In this document: positions 43,132 through 51,981 of the stretch, one piece after another
Layout: every line of letters starts with the position of its first letter
Numbering within the stretch: position 1 is the stretch's first letter
Assembly (NCBI RefSeq): GCF_001758785.1
Contig: NZ_LROM01000112.1
Span: 1-64,000 of the forward strand
Direction of reading: 5' to 3'
DNA length: 64,000 bases
Source: Duganella phyllosphaerae
GTDB taxonomy: Bacteria > Pseudomonadota > Gammaproteobacteria > Burkholderiales > Burkholderiaceae_D
The notes under the pieces: generated by a model
The model's database searches: none
What the model was told of the DNA's origin: nothing
What the model saw: only the letters and a program-made list of their open reading frames with translations
Translations under genes and position numbers: made by a program

Positions 43132-44922
43132 ATGCCCTACCAAGCCCCCCTCAAAGACATGCTGTTCGTCATCAACGAACTGGCCGACCTGGCAGCCGTC
43201 ACCGCGCTGCCCGGCAATGAAGACGCCACCCTCGACACGGCCGAAGCCATCCTCGAAGAAAACGGCAAGTTCGTCAGCGGCGTGATCGCGCCGCTGAACC
43301 ATGCCAGCGACAAGGAACCGAGCTACTGGCACGACGGCCAGGTAACGACCTCGAAAGGCTTCAAGGCTGCCTTCAAGGCGTTTGGCGAGGCGGGCTGGCA
43401 GGGCGTGCAGCATCCGGTCGAGTTCGGCGGCCAGGGCTTGCCCAAGCTGCTGGCCACGCCGTGCATCGAGATGCTCAACTCGGGCAGCATCTCGTTCGCG
43501 CTGTGCCCGCTGCTGTCGGACGGCGCCATCGAAGCGCTGCTGACCGCCGGCAGCGACGAGCAAAAAGCGATCTACCTGGAAAAGCTGGTCTCGGGCGAAT
43601 GGACCGGCACCATGAACCTGACCGAGCCGCAAGCCGGTTCCGACCTGGCCGCCGTGCGCACCCGCGCCGAGCCGCAGGGCGATGGCACCTATAAAGTATT
43701 CGGCACCAAGATCTACATCACGTACGGCGAGCACGATTTCTCCGACAACATCGTGCACCTGGTGCTGGCGCGCACGCCCGATGCCCCGGCCGGCGTCAAA
43801 GGCATTTCGCTGTTCATCGTGCCGAAGTTCCTGGTCAATGCCGACGGCACGCTGGGCGCGCGCAATGACGCCCACTGCGTCTCGCTCGAGCACAAGCTCG
43901 GCATCAAGGCCAGCCCGACCGCCGTGCTGCAATTCGGCGACCACGGCGGCGCCATCGGCACCCTGGTCGGCGAAGAAAATCGCGGCCTCGAATACATGTT
44001 CATCATGATGAATGCGGCCCGCTTCGGCGTCGGCCTGCAAGGCATCGGCCTGGCCGAGCGCGCGTACCAGAAGGCGGTGGCGTTTGCGCGCGAGCGCGTG
44101 CAGTCGCGCGACGTGGCCGGCTCCGCCGGTCCGGTCGCCATCATCCACCACCCGGACGTGCGCCGCATGTTGATGAATATGCGCTCGCAGACGGAAGCTG
44201 CGCGGGCGCTGGCCTACGTGGGTGCCGGCCTGTCCGACATCGCCCACAGCCACGCCGACGAAGCCGTGCGCAAGCACAACCTGGCGGTGTACGAATACCT
44301 GGTGCCGGTGATCAAGGGCTGGTCCACCGAGATGTCGCAGGACGTCACGCGCGACGGCGTGCAGGTGCACGGCGGCATGGGCTTCATCGAAGAAACCGGC
44401 GCCGCCCAGCATTACCGCGACGCCAAGATCCTCACCATCTACGAAGGCACGACCGCGATCCAGGCCAACGACCTGGTCGGCCGCAAGACCGTGCGCGACG
44501 GCGGCGCCGTGGCCAAGGGCCTGATCGAGCAGGTACGCGCCACGCAAGCCCAGCTGGCCGCCTCCGGCGATGCACACTTGCAGGCGATTGCCAAACAACT
44601 GGCCGCTGGCGCCGACGACCTGGCCGCAGCGGTGGACTTCGTGGTGACCAACGCCAGGAGCGACGTCAAGGCCGTGTTTGCCGGCAGCGTGCTGTACCTG
44701 AAACTGGCGGGCGTGGTGCTGGGCGGCTGGCAGATGGCGCGCGCCGCCGCAATCGCGCAGCAGAAGATCGCAGCGGGCGAGGGCGATGCGGCGTTCTACA
44801 GAGCGAAAATTGGCACGGCGCGCTTCTTTGCCGACCACATCCTGTCGCAATCGTCCGGCCTGCGCACGGCCATCGTTGACGGCAGTCCTGGCGTACTGGC
44901 GCTGGACGAAGTCCAGTTCTAA
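43132..44922 (+). CDS. Acyl-CoA dehydrogenase (DmdC-type, long form)
   Basis: The 596-residue protein is the long acyl-CoA dehydrogenase form with an extended C-terminal domain, similar to 3-methylmercaptopropionyl-CoA dehydrogenases. Visible: GTMNLTEPQAGSDLAAVRT, the FAD-binding KIYITYGEHDFS, GVQVHGGMGFIEETGAAQHY and the catalytic Glu in ILTIYEGTTAIQANDL. It removes hydrogen from an acyl-CoA; chain length specificity is unknown. GGAG is 6 bases before the ATG. It is adjacent to etfBA and uses that ETF. Confidence 0.93.
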   Translation: MPYQAPLKDMLFVINELADLAAVTALPGNEDATLDTAEAILEENGKFVSGVIAPLNHASDKEPSYWHDGQVTTSKGFKAAFKAFGEAGWQGVQHPVEFGGQGLPKLLATPCIEMLNSGSISFALCPLLSDGAIEALLTAGSDEQKAIYLEKLVSGEWTGTMNLTEPQAGSDLAAVRTRAEPQGDGTYKVFGTKIYITYGEHDFSDNIVHLVLARTPDAPAGVKGISLFIVPKFLVNADGTLGARNDAHCVSLEHKLGIKASPTAVLQFGDHGGAIGTLVGEENRGLEYMFIMMNAARFGVGLQGIGLAERAYQKAVAFARERVQSRDVAGSAGPVAIIHHPDVRRMLMNMRSQTEAARALAYVGAGLSDIAHSHADEAVRKHNLAVYEYLVPVIKGWSTEMSQDVTRDGVQVHGGMGFIEETGAAQHYRDAKILTIYEGTTAIQANDLVGRKTVRDGGAVAKGLIEQVRATQAQLAASGDAHLQAIAKQLAAGADDLAAAVDFVVTNARSDVKAVFAGSVLYLKLAGVVLGGWQMARAAAIAQQKIAAGEGDAAFYRAKIGTARFFADHILSQSSGLRTAIVDGSPGVLALDEVQF

Positions 44923-44931
44923 AGCGCCATG

Positions 44932-44960
44932 ATGCCGGGTGCCATACGCGCACCCGGCAT
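44932..44960. terminator. Inverted repeat between convergent genes (possible terminator)
   Basis: ATGCCGGGTGC (44932-44942) pairs with GCACCCGGCAT (44950-44960) with a 7-base loop. There is no T-run, so it is only a possible terminator for the acyl-CoA dehydrogenase or the convergent lipoprotein gene. Confidence 0.4.
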
Positions 44961-44966
44961 GATTCC

Positions 44967-46034
44967 TTACTTCACGTCGATTCGACCATACAGTCCATGC
45001 GTGGTGCCGTTCGGACCGGCCGTGTAGAACAGCGTATTGGTCGGCTGGTTGTTGACGCCATTGCCAAACGCCAGCCCCCACAAGCCATCGACGACGATGT
45101 TGCTGCCATCGGCCTTGCGCAGCATGCCCAGCGCTGCGCCCGTATCGGGGTCGTAGGCCTGGATCAGGCCATCGCCGAAGTTACCGACCAGCAGTTTGCC
45201 GCTCAGCGTGCCGAAGTTGGCTGGCGCCTGGGCGATGCCCCATGGCGCGTTCAAGGTGCCGCCCGCCACCAGTTGCTTGACCAGGTTGCCGGCCGTATCG
45301 AACACGCTGATGATGCCCGATCCCACCGCGTGCTCGGCGAAGTTGCCGGCATGCTTGGCATATGCCACGTAAATGCGGTTGCCGATGGTCTGGATGTTGT
45401 ACGGGCCATAGCCCGCCGGCACCTTCGGGTCGGTGAAGTTGCCGGGCAGGGTGGCCTTGGCGAACTTGGCGTCGAACACGTCGATCTTGTTGTTGGCGAA
45501 ATCGGCGGCGTAGATGTAATTGGCGCCATTGTTGCTGGCAATCGCCAGGCCGATGTACGAGGTGCCGCTGGCGCTGCCGTCGAACACGGTGGCGGCGTTG
45601 GCCGGATCGGTGGCTGGCGACCAGGCGGCAATCGCACCGAGCGCGGTGCTGAAGATGAACGGACTGCCGTTGAAGTCGGTGCTGCCGTTGAAGACGATGC
45701 CGATCGGCGCCGGTGGTGTTTTTACCACCAGTGTCTGGCGCACGCCGTTGCCGTCGTACAGGGTCGAGGTGGCGGTGGCGGTATTGGCTACCCACACGTA
45801 GCCGGTGGGGTTGAAGGCGATGCCCCAGGCGTTGATCAAATTGGGATCGGTGTTCGGCGCGGCGCCGGCCAAGTCGCCGACCAACTTGGTGTCGGCAAAC
45901 ACGCTCGCTGGTGCGCTGGGTGCGCTGGGTGCGCTGGTAGCGGTGGAGCTGCCACCACAGGCGGTCAGCAGGCTGGCCAGGACCAGCGGCAGCACGGCGG
46001 CGAGTTTGAATTTATTGCTTGAGATGAATTGCAT
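44967..46034 (-). CDS. TIGR03118-like secreted lipoprotein beta-propeller
   Basis: The 355-residue protein has a lipoprotein signal with lipobox LTACGG near residue 25 and repeated blades: DPNLINAWGIAFNPTGYVWV, GVRQTLVVKTPP, ADFANNKIDVFDAKF, LVGNFGDGLIQAYDPDTG and DGLWGLAFGNG. It resembles TIGR03118-type proteins of unknown function. The mature protein begins after a Pro/Ser/Ala spacer. It is probably on the outer membrane. A palindrome (46096-46111) overlaps its promoter region. Confidence 0.85.
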   Translation of the reverse strand: MQFISSNKFKLAAVLPLVLASLLTACGGSSTATSAPSAPSAPASVFADTKLVGDLAGAAPNTDPNLINAWGIAFNPTGYVWVANTATATSTLYDGNGVRQTLVVKTPPAPIGIVFNGSTDFNGSPFIFSTALGAIAAWSPATDPANAATVFDGSASGTSYIGLAIASNNGANYIYAADFANNKIDVFDAKFAKATLPGNFTDPKVPAGYGPYNIQTIGNRIYVAYAKHAGNFAEHAVGSGIISVFDTAGNLVKQLVAGGTLNAPWGIAQAPANFGTLSGKLLVGNFGDGLIQAYDPDTGAALGMLRKADGSNIVVDGLWGLAFGNGVNNQPTNTLFYTAGPNGTTHGLYGRIDVK

Positions 46035-46095
46035 GACGGGCCTTTGAGAGGAAGAGGAAACTCTTAATCCGCACTGGCCGTCCGCAGGTTTTATT

Positions 46096-46111
46096 GTTTG
46101 TTGTAACAAAC
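46096..46111. promoter_or_regulatory. Perfect 16-base palindrome upstream of the propeller gene
   Basis: GTTTGTT, GT, AACAAAC is a perfect palindrome centred about 70 bases before the ATG at 46034. On the minus strand it sits next to AT-rich -10-like sequence, so it may be an operator. Confidence 0.35.
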
Positions 46112-46132
46112 TTGATACATCAAAAAGCAGTC

Positions 46133-46159
46133 CAAAAAAAACAGCCCGCAGGCTGTTTT
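46133..46159 (-). terminator. Rho-independent terminator of the glycine-zipper protein gene
   Basis: On the minus strand AAAACAGCC (46159-46151 region) and GGCTGTTTT (46146-46138) form a 9-pair stem with a 4-base loop, followed by a U-run. It is 10 bases after the stop at 46169. Confidence 0.85.
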
Positions 46160-46168
46160 CTGAAATGC

Positions 46169-46756
46169 TTAGCGGCGTACCAGCGTGCCGTTCTGCTTTT
46201 GCACCCGGTCGCCATTGGCCATCTGCGGATCGTTGTCGTAGACGAAGCTGTCCTGCTTGCCGTCGTCGTAGCGCACGTGCACGGTCCACTGCTTGCTGGT
46301 GCGTGCGTGTTCTTCGACTTTCTTGCCCGCGTAGGCGCCACCGGCAGCGCCGGCCAGGGTAGCGAGCTTTTTGCCGCCGCCGCTGCCCACCTGGTTGCCC
46401 AGCAGGGCGCCAGCCACGCCGCCGGCGATCAGGCCCACGGCGCCGCCTTCACCGGCTTTTTCACCGACCACCACCGAGGTCACGCGGCCGCAGTCGCGGC
46501 AGGCGGAGGCCTTGGTGTTGTAGCTGGCCTTGGCATTGGCGTTGTGCTGCGTGAATTCGGTCTTGGCGTCGCGCAGGCACTGCATGCGCGCGGTCGAACT
46601 GCCTTCTTCGGCGCACAATTTCTTGTCTTCGGCATAGCGGTTGGCGATGCGCTTGGTTTCGGCGTTGTATTCCGACTTGCTCATCTGGGCGTAGGAGGTG
46701 GAAGTCAGGGTGGTCATTGCCACTGCCACTGCCAGCAGGATCGAGTGCTTGTTCAT
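46169..46756 (-). CDS. Periplasmic glycine-zipper protein
   Basis: The 195-residue protein has a signal peptide (HSILLAVAVAMTTLTSTSYA), a helical Cys-containing region (LCAEEGSSTARMQCLRDAKT, SACRDCGRVTSVV) and a glycine zipper segment (GGAVGLIAGGVAGALLGNQV and TLAGAAGGAYAGKKV), then a C-terminal beta part (WTVHVRYDDGKQDSFVYDND). This is the SlyB-like/Rick_17kDa pattern for outer-membrane-associated proteins. GAGG is 9 bases before the ATG. Its terminator is at 46133. Confidence 0.85.
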   Translation of the reverse strand: MNKHSILLAVAVAMTTLTSTSYAQMSKSEYNAETKRIANRYAEDKKLCAEEGSSTARMQCLRDAKTEFTQHNANAKASYNTKASACRDCGRVTSVVVGEKAGEGGAVGLIAGGVAGALLGNQVGSGGGKKLATLAGAAGGAYAGKKVEEHARTSKQWTVHVRYDDGKQDSFVYDNDPQMANGDRVQKQNGTLVRR

Positions 46757-46802
46757 ATTATTTTTCCTCTTGGAGAATGTTAGCCTGAATGTTAGCCATA
46801 AG

Positions 46803-47219
46803 TTAGCCATAAGCGCCGCCAGTGTATAGCAGATCGAAAAAACGTGAGATTGTGGCAATCAAGCTCGCGGCCCCGATGGTCATGGTGGCGATCAGCACCA
46901 CGGCAATCGGCCAGCGCGTGTTCGATTGCTTGCCGGAGTGCGGGTTGAAGCGCGCATCCCATTGCTCGTCCGGCATCAGGCCCAGCACCAGCGCTTCGAG
47001 GAAACCGGCCAGGCCCGAGAGCATGATCGGCAGCAGCTTGTAAAAGCCATCGGCCTGCGGCGCCAGGGTGGCCACCAGCCAGGCAGCGGGCAGGGCGGCC
47101 AGGTGCAGCCACAGCCATGGATCGCGCCAGCCGCGCAGGTACAGGCGTTGCAACCCGAGGCCGCCGAACAGGAAGGCGAGCACGGTGGCGATGGTCTTGC
47201 TTTTGTGGCGAGCAGTCAT
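46803..47219 (-). CDS. TM2-domain membrane protein
   Basis: The 138-residue protein begins with a TM2-type module ([20 protein letters not shown], then [20 protein letters not shown]) and has further hydrophobic segments ([20 protein letters not shown] and [20 protein letters not shown]). About four membrane helices are expected. Function unknown. It is 46 bases upstream of the glycine-zipper gene and could share its transcript. Confidence 0.82.
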   Translation of the reverse strand: MTARHKSKTIATVLAFLFGGLGLQRLYLRGWRDPWLWLHLAALPAAWLVATLAPQADGFYKLLPIMLSGLAGFLEALVLGLMPDEQWDARFNPHSGKQSNTRWPIAVVLIATMTIGAASLIATISRFFDLLYTGGAYG

Positions 47220-47412
47220 GGGAATGCGGCAAAAAAGTCCTGGGCTGGCCAGTATCGGTCATAATGTCGCCCCCGGCCTACTTTTTTGGCAAGAACCTGG
47301 GCAACATCGCGTCTCAGCTATTGCCCCGTTGGCCGGAACGGGGGATAATCTTCGATTACCCCAATCTGCCCGATTATTTCATTAACGCTTGCTGCTTTGC
47401 GGTCAGGCGCGC

Positions 47413-47418
47413 TATAAT
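47413..47418 (+). promoter_or_regulatory. -10 element of the rpsP operon
   Basis: TATAAT lies 40 bases before the rpsP ATG at 47459. The -35 is poor (TTGCTG at 47388-47393 with a 19-base gap). Confidence 0.5.
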
Positions 47419-47458
47419 TTGCGGCTTTTTCCGTCCTAGCACACTTTTTGGAAATATT

Positions 47459-47704
47459 ATGGTCGTTATTCGTTTAGCTCGTGGAGGCGCCAAGAAGCGT
47501 CCGTTCTTCAACATCGTTGCAACCGATTCGCGCAATCGCCGCGATGGCCGTTTCATCGAACGCATCGGTTTCTACAACCCGATGGCGCAAGGCGGCGAAG
47601 TGCCACTGCGCATCACCGCTGACCGTCTGGCTCACTGGCAATCGGTCGGCGCACAACTGTCGCCAACCGTGGCTCGCCTGGTAGCTTCGAACAAAGCAGC
47701 GTAA
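47459..47704 (+). CDS. rpsP: 30S ribosomal protein S16
   Basis: The 81-residue protein is S16: [20 protein letters not shown], then [20 protein letters not shown] and the end [10 protein letters not shown]. It is the first gene of the conserved rpsP-rimM-trmD-rplS cluster; rimM begins 12 bases after its stop. S16 assembles into the small subunit. Confidence 0.98.
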   Translation: MVVIRLARGGAKKRPFFNIVATDSRNRRDGRFIERIGFYNPMAQGGEVPLRITADRLAHWQSVGAQLSPTVARLVASNKAA

Positions 47705-47716
47705 TAGGTTGCTGGT

Positions 47717-48277
47717 TTGACCGATAAGCAAGCATCCGGGGTGCAAGTCCCCGACGATCTGGCACAGGTAGGCTTTGTCTTCGGTGCCTATGGCGTCGCT
47801 GGCTGGGTGAGGATCCGTCCTTTCTCGGAAGATGCGGATGCGCTGCTCTCGGTAAAAACCTGGTGGATCGACAAGCCCACCTTGCACGATGTCGATGTCA
47901 AGCAGTGCAAGCTGCATGGCGGCGACGTGGTCGCGCAGCTGGTCGGCGTCACTGACCGGAATGTCGCAGAAGCGCTCAAGGGCGCCGCTGTTTCCATTCC
48001 GCGCAGCCGCTTCCCGGTATTGTCGGAAGACGAGTTTTACTGGACCGAGTTGATTGGTCTGGATGTAGAGAATCTGCAAGGTGAGTCGCTCGGTACGGTG
48101 ACTGACATGATGAGCAACGGTCCGCAGTCGATCTTGCGCATCAAGCCAGCCGAATCCGCAGAGGCAGCACCCGACGACGCGGCGCAAGAGCGCCTGATTC
48201 CATTTGTCGAAGCGTTCATCATCAAGGTGGACAAGGCGGCGAAAAAGATCACTGTCGATTGGGGCCTTGATTACTAG
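47717..48277 (+). CDS. rimM: Ribosome maturation factor RimM
   Basis: The 186-residue protein has the RimM N-terminal domain (AQVGFVFGAYGVAGWVRIRP) and a C-terminal PRC-barrel (YWTELIGLDVENLQGESLG, MMSNGPQSILRI, LIPFVEAFIIKVD). It helps 30S head maturation and binds S19. Translation starts at TTG (47717): there is no in-frame ATG or GTG before the domain. It lies between rpsP and trmD. Confidence 0.95.
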   Translation: MTDKQASGVQVPDDLAQVGFVFGAYGVAGWVRIRPFSEDADALLSVKTWWIDKPTLHDVDVKQCKLHGGDVVAQLVGVTDRNVAEALKGAAVSIPRSRFPVLSEDEFYWTELIGLDVENLQGESLGTVTDMMSNGPQSILRIKPAESAEAAPDDAAQERLIPFVEAFIIKVDKAAKKITVDWGLDY

Positions 48278-48298
48278 TGAACATAAGGGCGGCCCGCC

Positions 48299-49045
48299 AT
48301 GCAATTCGATGTCGTGACCCTGTTCCCCGAAATGTTCGCCGCACTGACGCAGTCTGGGGTCACCCGGCGTGCGTTCGAACAGAATAAATGTGGCTTGTCG
48401 TTGTGGAATCCGCGTGATTTCACCACCGACAATCACCGCACTGTGGATGACCGCCCTTACGGCGGCGGCCCCGGCATGGTGATGCTGGCCAAACCCCTGG
48501 AAGCGACGATCAACGCAGCGAAAGCGCGGCAGCTCGAAGCCGGTTTGCCGGCGCCGCGCGTGGTGTTCATGTCGCCCCAGGGCAAGCAGTTGACGCACGA
48601 ACGCGTGGTCCAGCTCAAGCAGGAACCCGGCCTCGTGATCCTGTGCGGCCGCTACGAGGCGGTGGACCAGCGCCTGATCGATCGCTGCATCGACGAAGAA
48701 ATCAGCCTTGGCGATTTCGTGCTGTCGGGTGGCGAATTGCCGGCGATGGCTTTGATGGATGCCGTGATCCGCCTGATTCCCGGCGTGTTGAACACGGATG
48801 CCTCGGCCGTCGAAGACAGTTTTGTCAACGGCCTGCTCGATTCGCCGCATTACACGCGGCCCGAGACGTACGAGGGCGTGGCGGTACCGCCGGTCCTGAT
48901 GGGCGGCAACCACGCCGAGATCGGCAAGTGGCGCCGCCAGCGCATGCTGGAAGCGACCGCCCGCAAGCGACCCGACCTGCTGGTCAAGGCGCGAGCGGCA
49001 GGGCAGTTGAGCAAGATCGATGAAAAGTTTTTGGCAGGTTTATAA
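48299..49045 (+). CDS. trmD: tRNA (guanine-N1)-methyltransferase
   Basis: The 248-residue protein is TrmD, a SPOUT methyltransferase that makes m1G37. The knot motifs are present: [56 protein letters not shown] and [20 protein letters not shown]. It is the third gene of the rpsP operon. Confidence 0.97.
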   Translation: MQFDVVTLFPEMFAALTQSGVTRRAFEQNKCGLSLWNPRDFTTDNHRTVDDRPYGGGPGMVMLAKPLEATINAAKARQLEAGLPAPRVVFMSPQGKQLTHERVVQLKQEPGLVILCGRYEAVDQRLIDRCIDEEISLGDFVLSGGELPAMALMDAVIRLIPGVLNTDASAVEDSFVNGLLDSPHYTRPETYEGVAVPPVLMGGNHAEIGKWRRQRMLEATARKRPDLLVKARAAGQLSKIDEKFLAGL

Positions 49046-49086
49046 AAACCTGTTGTAGTTCCCGGCAGGCAGTTGTGTGGCCTGCT
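49035..49086 (+). promoter_or_regulatory. Two hairpins in the trmD-rplS gap
   Basis: CAGGTTTATAAAAACCTG (49035-49052, reaching into the last trmD codons) and GCAGGC...GCCTGC (49064-49085) can form adjacent hairpins in the 128-base gap before rplS. They could attenuate or process the operon mRNA; the sequences give no stronger hint. Confidence 0.3.
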
Positions 49087-49173
49087 TAATTATCGTAGTG
49101 AACCCATCCTCTACCGGGCATCGAATTTTCGAATTGACAGCGCGCCGGCATGATGGCTTTTGGAGTGTTTAAA

Positions 49174-49563
49174 ATGAACTTGATTCAACAACTCGAGCAA
49201 GAAGAAATCGCTCGCCTGGGCAAAACCATCCCTGATTTTGCACCTGGCGATACCGTCGTCGTGAACGTTAACGTAGTCGAAGGCACCCGCAAGCGCGCCC
49301 AGGCATACGAAGGCGTCGTGATCTCGCGTCGTAACCGTGGCCTGAACTCGAACTTCATCGTTCGCAAGATCTCGTCCGGCGAAGGCGTAGAGCGTACCTT
49401 CCAGCTGTTCTCCCCGCTGATCGCTTCGATCGAAGTGAAACGCCGCGGTGACGTACGTCGCGCTAAACTGTACTACCTGCGTGATCGTTCCGGCAAATCG
49501 GCACGTATCAAGGAAAAACTGCCAAACCGTCGCCCAGCGGCGAAAAAAGCAGTCGCCGCTTAA
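49174..49563 (+). CDS. rplS: 50S ribosomal protein L19
   Basis: The 129-residue protein is L19: [59 protein letters not shown] and the end with a Lys/Arg-rich tail. The ATG at 49174 is preceded by TGGAG (49161-49165); the ATG at 49150 is an upstream in-frame codon that is not used by the family. A strong terminator follows at 49585. Confidence 0.97.
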   Translation: MNLIQQLEQEEIARLGKTIPDFAPGDTVVVNVNVVEGTRKRAQAYEGVVISRRNRGLNSNFIVRKISSGEGVERTFQLFSPLIASIEVKRRGDVRRAKLYYLRDRSGKSARIKEKLPNRRPAAKKAVAA

Positions 49564-49584
49564 TAGCAGCGATTGTGTTTGGAG

Positions 49585-49617
49585 AGAGGGGCGCCAACTT
49601 GGTGCCCCTCTTTTTTT
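49585..49617 (+). terminator. Terminator of the rpsP-rplS operon
   Basis: AGAGGGGCGCC (49585-49595) and GGTGCCCCTCT (49601-49611) form an 11-pair stem with a 5-base loop, followed by T6. It lies 22 bases after the rplS stop. Confidence 0.9.
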
Positions 49618-49644
49618 AGTCGCTTGCTTAATTCTGGAGGAGCC

Positions 49645-50313
49645 TTGGCCAAGCTGCTGTTCGACCCCCGTTCATTACCCATCGACGCCATCGCCGGCGA
49701 ACCCGGTCTTGCGCTCGAACGCCTCAACGCCGGCTGGCTGCGCCAGCGCTTCGCCGAGCAGCCCGAGTGGTCGCCCGAAGCTGCCGAAACCAGCTACGCG
49801 GTGCGGGCAGACGGCTCGCCCGCCACCGCCGCGTCGGTCCTGATCGCCCTGGTGCAGCGCCCCGAGGGTTTGAGCCTGGTGCTCACCCAGCGCAACGCCG
49901 ACCTCACCGACCATCCCGGCCAGATCAGCTTTCCCGGTGGCCGCGCCGAAGCGTACGACGCCAGCCCGGTCGAAACCGCGCTGCGCGAAGCGGAAGAGGA
50001 AATCAGCCTCGATCGCACCCACGTGGAAGTGATCGGCACCTTGCCCGACTATTACACCGGCACCGGCTACCGCGTCACGCCGGTGGTGGCGCTGGTCACG
50101 CCGCCGGTCACCATGCAGGCCGATCCTGGCGAGGTCGAAGAGATTTTCGAGGTGCCGCTGGCGTTCCTGATGGATGGCTTGAACCACCAGCGCCTGTCGA
50201 TCGAACTGCCGTCGGGCCGGCGCAGCTTCTACGCCATGCCCTACGGGACCTATTACATCTGGGGCGCCACCGCCGGCATGCTCAGGAATTTATTCCACTT
50301 CCTGCGCGCCTAA
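49645..50313 (+). CDS. Nudix CoA pyrophosphatase (NudL-like)
   Basis: The 222-residue protein carries the Nudix box GGRAEAYDASPVETALREAE followed by EEIS, and the NudL landmark LTQRNADLTDHPGQISFPGG just before it. It should hydrolyse CoA and acyl-CoA to 3',5'-ADP and phosphopantetheine-type products. Translation starts at TTG (49645) because GGAGGAG lies 2-8 bases before it; no ATG or GTG is in frame near. It follows the operon terminator. Confidence 0.92.
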   Translation: MAKLLFDPRSLPIDAIAGEPGLALERLNAGWLRQRFAEQPEWSPEAAETSYAVRADGSPATAASVLIALVQRPEGLSLVLTQRNADLTDHPGQISFPGGRAEAYDASPVETALREAEEEISLDRTHVEVIGTLPDYYTGTGYRVTPVVALVTPPVTMQADPGEVEEIFEVPLAFLMDGLNHQRLSIELPSGRRSFYAMPYGTYYIWGATAGMLRNLFHFLRA

Positions 50314-50397
50314 TAAGTTTGATTCTGTTACTTGAGTGAGTTATCGTAACGGGCATCGAGGTATGGCTGCACGTAGTACCGACCAAAAGGATTATTG

Positions 50398-51360
50398 ATG
50401 ACATTTCTTTCCATTCTGTGCGCGCTGCTGATCGAGCAAATGAAACCGCTGCGGGCGGATAATTTTATTTACGCGGAGATCAAGGCCCTGGCATTGCGAA
50501 TGGAGACCTGGTTCAACGCCGGCCAGGCCACGCACGGGCGCATCGGCTGGTTCCTGATGATGGCGATCCTCCTGGTGCCGGTGGCCACCATCTCGTGGGT
50601 GCTGCACTACTACGACTGGTTCCTGGCCTCGTTCGCGTGGAACGTGCTGATCGTCTACCTGACGCTGGGCTTTCGCCACTACAGCCACTATTTCACCTCG
50701 ATCCAGCTGGCACTGAACGCCGGCGACGAAACCGCCGCGCGCGTGCTGCTGGCCGAATGGACGCGCCAGGACACCATCGGCATGGACGCCAACGAGATCT
50801 CGCGCGTGGCCGTGGAAAAAGCCCTGATCACCACCCACCGCAACGTCTTCGGCGTGTTCTTCTGGTTCCTGATCCTGGGGCCGGTGGGCGCCATCCTGTA
50901 CCGCGTGTCGGAATACGTGGCGCGGGCCTGGAACGAGCCTGAGCACATGCGCAACGAAGCCTTCGGCCTGTTCGCCGGCCGCGCCTATTACTGGATCGAC
51001 TGGCTGCCGGTGCGCCTGACTGCCGTGGCGTTTGCCGTGGTGGGCAATTTCGAGGATGCGATCTACGCCTGGCGTAATTTCTCGCGGCGCTGGGCCGACG
51101 AGGCGATCGGCATCATCCTGTCGGCCGGCGGCGGCGCCATGGGCGTGCGCCTTGGTTCCCCGGCCGAACACGCGGTCCGCGTGACCCTGATCGACTCGGC
51201 CACGGTGGATATCTCCGATGTCGAAGCCGACACCCTGCCGGGTGAAGAGCCGAGCGTGCGGTCGCTGCAAAGCACGGTCGGCCTGGTGTGGCGCGCGCTG
51301 CTGCTGTGGATGATGTTGCTGCTGCTATCCGGCGCAGTCTGGCTCGGCGCGACTCCTTAG
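50398..51360 (+). CDS. CobD/CbiB-family membrane protein
   Basis: The 320-residue membrane protein has the CbiB pattern: FLSILCALLIEQMKPLRADN, FLMMAILLVPVATISWVLHY, NEISRVAVEKALITTHRNVF and FFWFLILGPVGAILYRVSEY, ending in a hydrophobic helix LLLWMMLLLLSGAVWLG. CbiB proteins join aminopropanol to adenosylcobyric acid; here no other cobalamin gene is present, so the real role is uncertain. It starts at the ATG 50398; the ribosome site AAAAGGA is 8 bases upstream. Confidence 0.85.
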   Translation: MTFLSILCALLIEQMKPLRADNFIYAEIKALALRMETWFNAGQATHGRIGWFLMMAILLVPVATISWVLHYYDWFLASFAWNVLIVYLTLGFRHYSHYFTSIQLALNAGDETAARVLLAEWTRQDTIGMDANEISRVAVEKALITTHRNVFGVFFWFLILGPVGAILYRVSEYVARAWNEPEHMRNEAFGLFAGRAYYWIDWLPVRLTAVAFAVVGNFEDAIYAWRNFSRRWADEAIGIILSAGGGAMGVRLGSPAEHAVRVTLIDSATVDISDVEADTLPGEEPSVRSLQSTVGLVWRALLLWMMLLLLSGAVWLGATP

Positions 51361-51473
51361 AGCGCTCAACACCTGGCGATAGCGCGGTACAATAGCGGTG
51401 TTGCGTGGTGCAGAGCGCAGGTTTTCTGCACCATTATGGATGTTTTGAATAAATATCCACGTAAAATCAAGGG

Positions 51474-51512
51474 CTTACGTATCCAGGTCTTCTATAAGAT
51501 ATAATACGTAAG
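51474..51512. promoter_or_regulatory. Promoter with flanking inverted repeat before the DUF3579 gene
   Basis: TATAAT is at 51500-51505. CTTACGTAT (51474-51482) and ATACGTAAG (51504-51512) are a perfect 9-base-arm inverted repeat with 21 bases between, covering the -35 area and overlapping the -10. The ATG is at 51550. A protein bound there would block or bend the promoter. The rest of 51361-51473 has nothing but a second -10-like TACAAT at 51388. Confidence 0.45.
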
Positions 51513-51549
51513 TTCCTCACCCACATGTCTCATCGCAGAGCAGCCGCCC

Positions 51550-51885
51550 ATGGCAGAGTCAGTTCAAAAACCGGTAGAACAGCAGGATTCGTTCTTCATC
51601 CTTGGCCAAACCAGCAATGGCAGGGCGTTCCGTCCCAGCGACTGGGCCGAGCGTCTGTGCGGCGTGATGGCTTGCTTCAAGCCGCCCGGCATCGGTGGCG
51701 GCCGCGATTCCCACCTGCAGTTCTCGCCGTATGTCACGCCCACCGTGGTCAATGGCGTCAAGTCGGTGGTGGTCAACGGCAAGCTGCGTGACCTCGAGCC
51801 GATGGCGTATCACTTCGTGATCTCGTTCGCCAAGGATAACGACCTGCAAGTGGTCGATGCCTGCCTGGTGCCCGAAAAGAAATAA
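51550..51885 (+). CDS. DUF3579 protein
   Basis: The 111-residue protein has the DUF3579 motif RPSDWAERLCGVMACFKPP (residues about 28-46) and strands SPYVTPTVVNGVKSVVVNG. The family, common in betaproteobacteria, has no assigned function. No signal peptide. It stands alone with its own promoter. Confidence 0.88.
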   Translation: MAESVQKPVEQQDSFFILGQTSNGRAFRPSDWAERLCGVMACFKPPGIGGGRDSHLQFSPYVTPTVVNGVKSVVVNGKLRDLEPMAYHFVISFAKDNDLQVVDACLVPEKK

Positions 51886-51981
51886 GCTTAAGTTCTTCCT
51901 CAGTAAATTATCTTGCTGGTGACTAGCGGGTTGCGCAGGCCAGGGCGTATGCTGTGCTCTTCCGTATTTACGCGAGACACC

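Noticed and set aside
46112-46123. TTGAT...ATCAA resembling an FNR site
   Set aside because: The half-sites are separated by 2 bases, not 4, so the spacing is wrong.
47474-48913. A 479-codon open frame on the minus strand
   Set aside because: It is antisense to the rpsP-rimM-trmD operon, whose products are clear; it has no recognisable domain.
51913-51981. In-frame extension of the M16 peptidase to 51913
   Set aside because: The signal peptide begins at the ATG at 51982; the extension is polar and would precede the signal.
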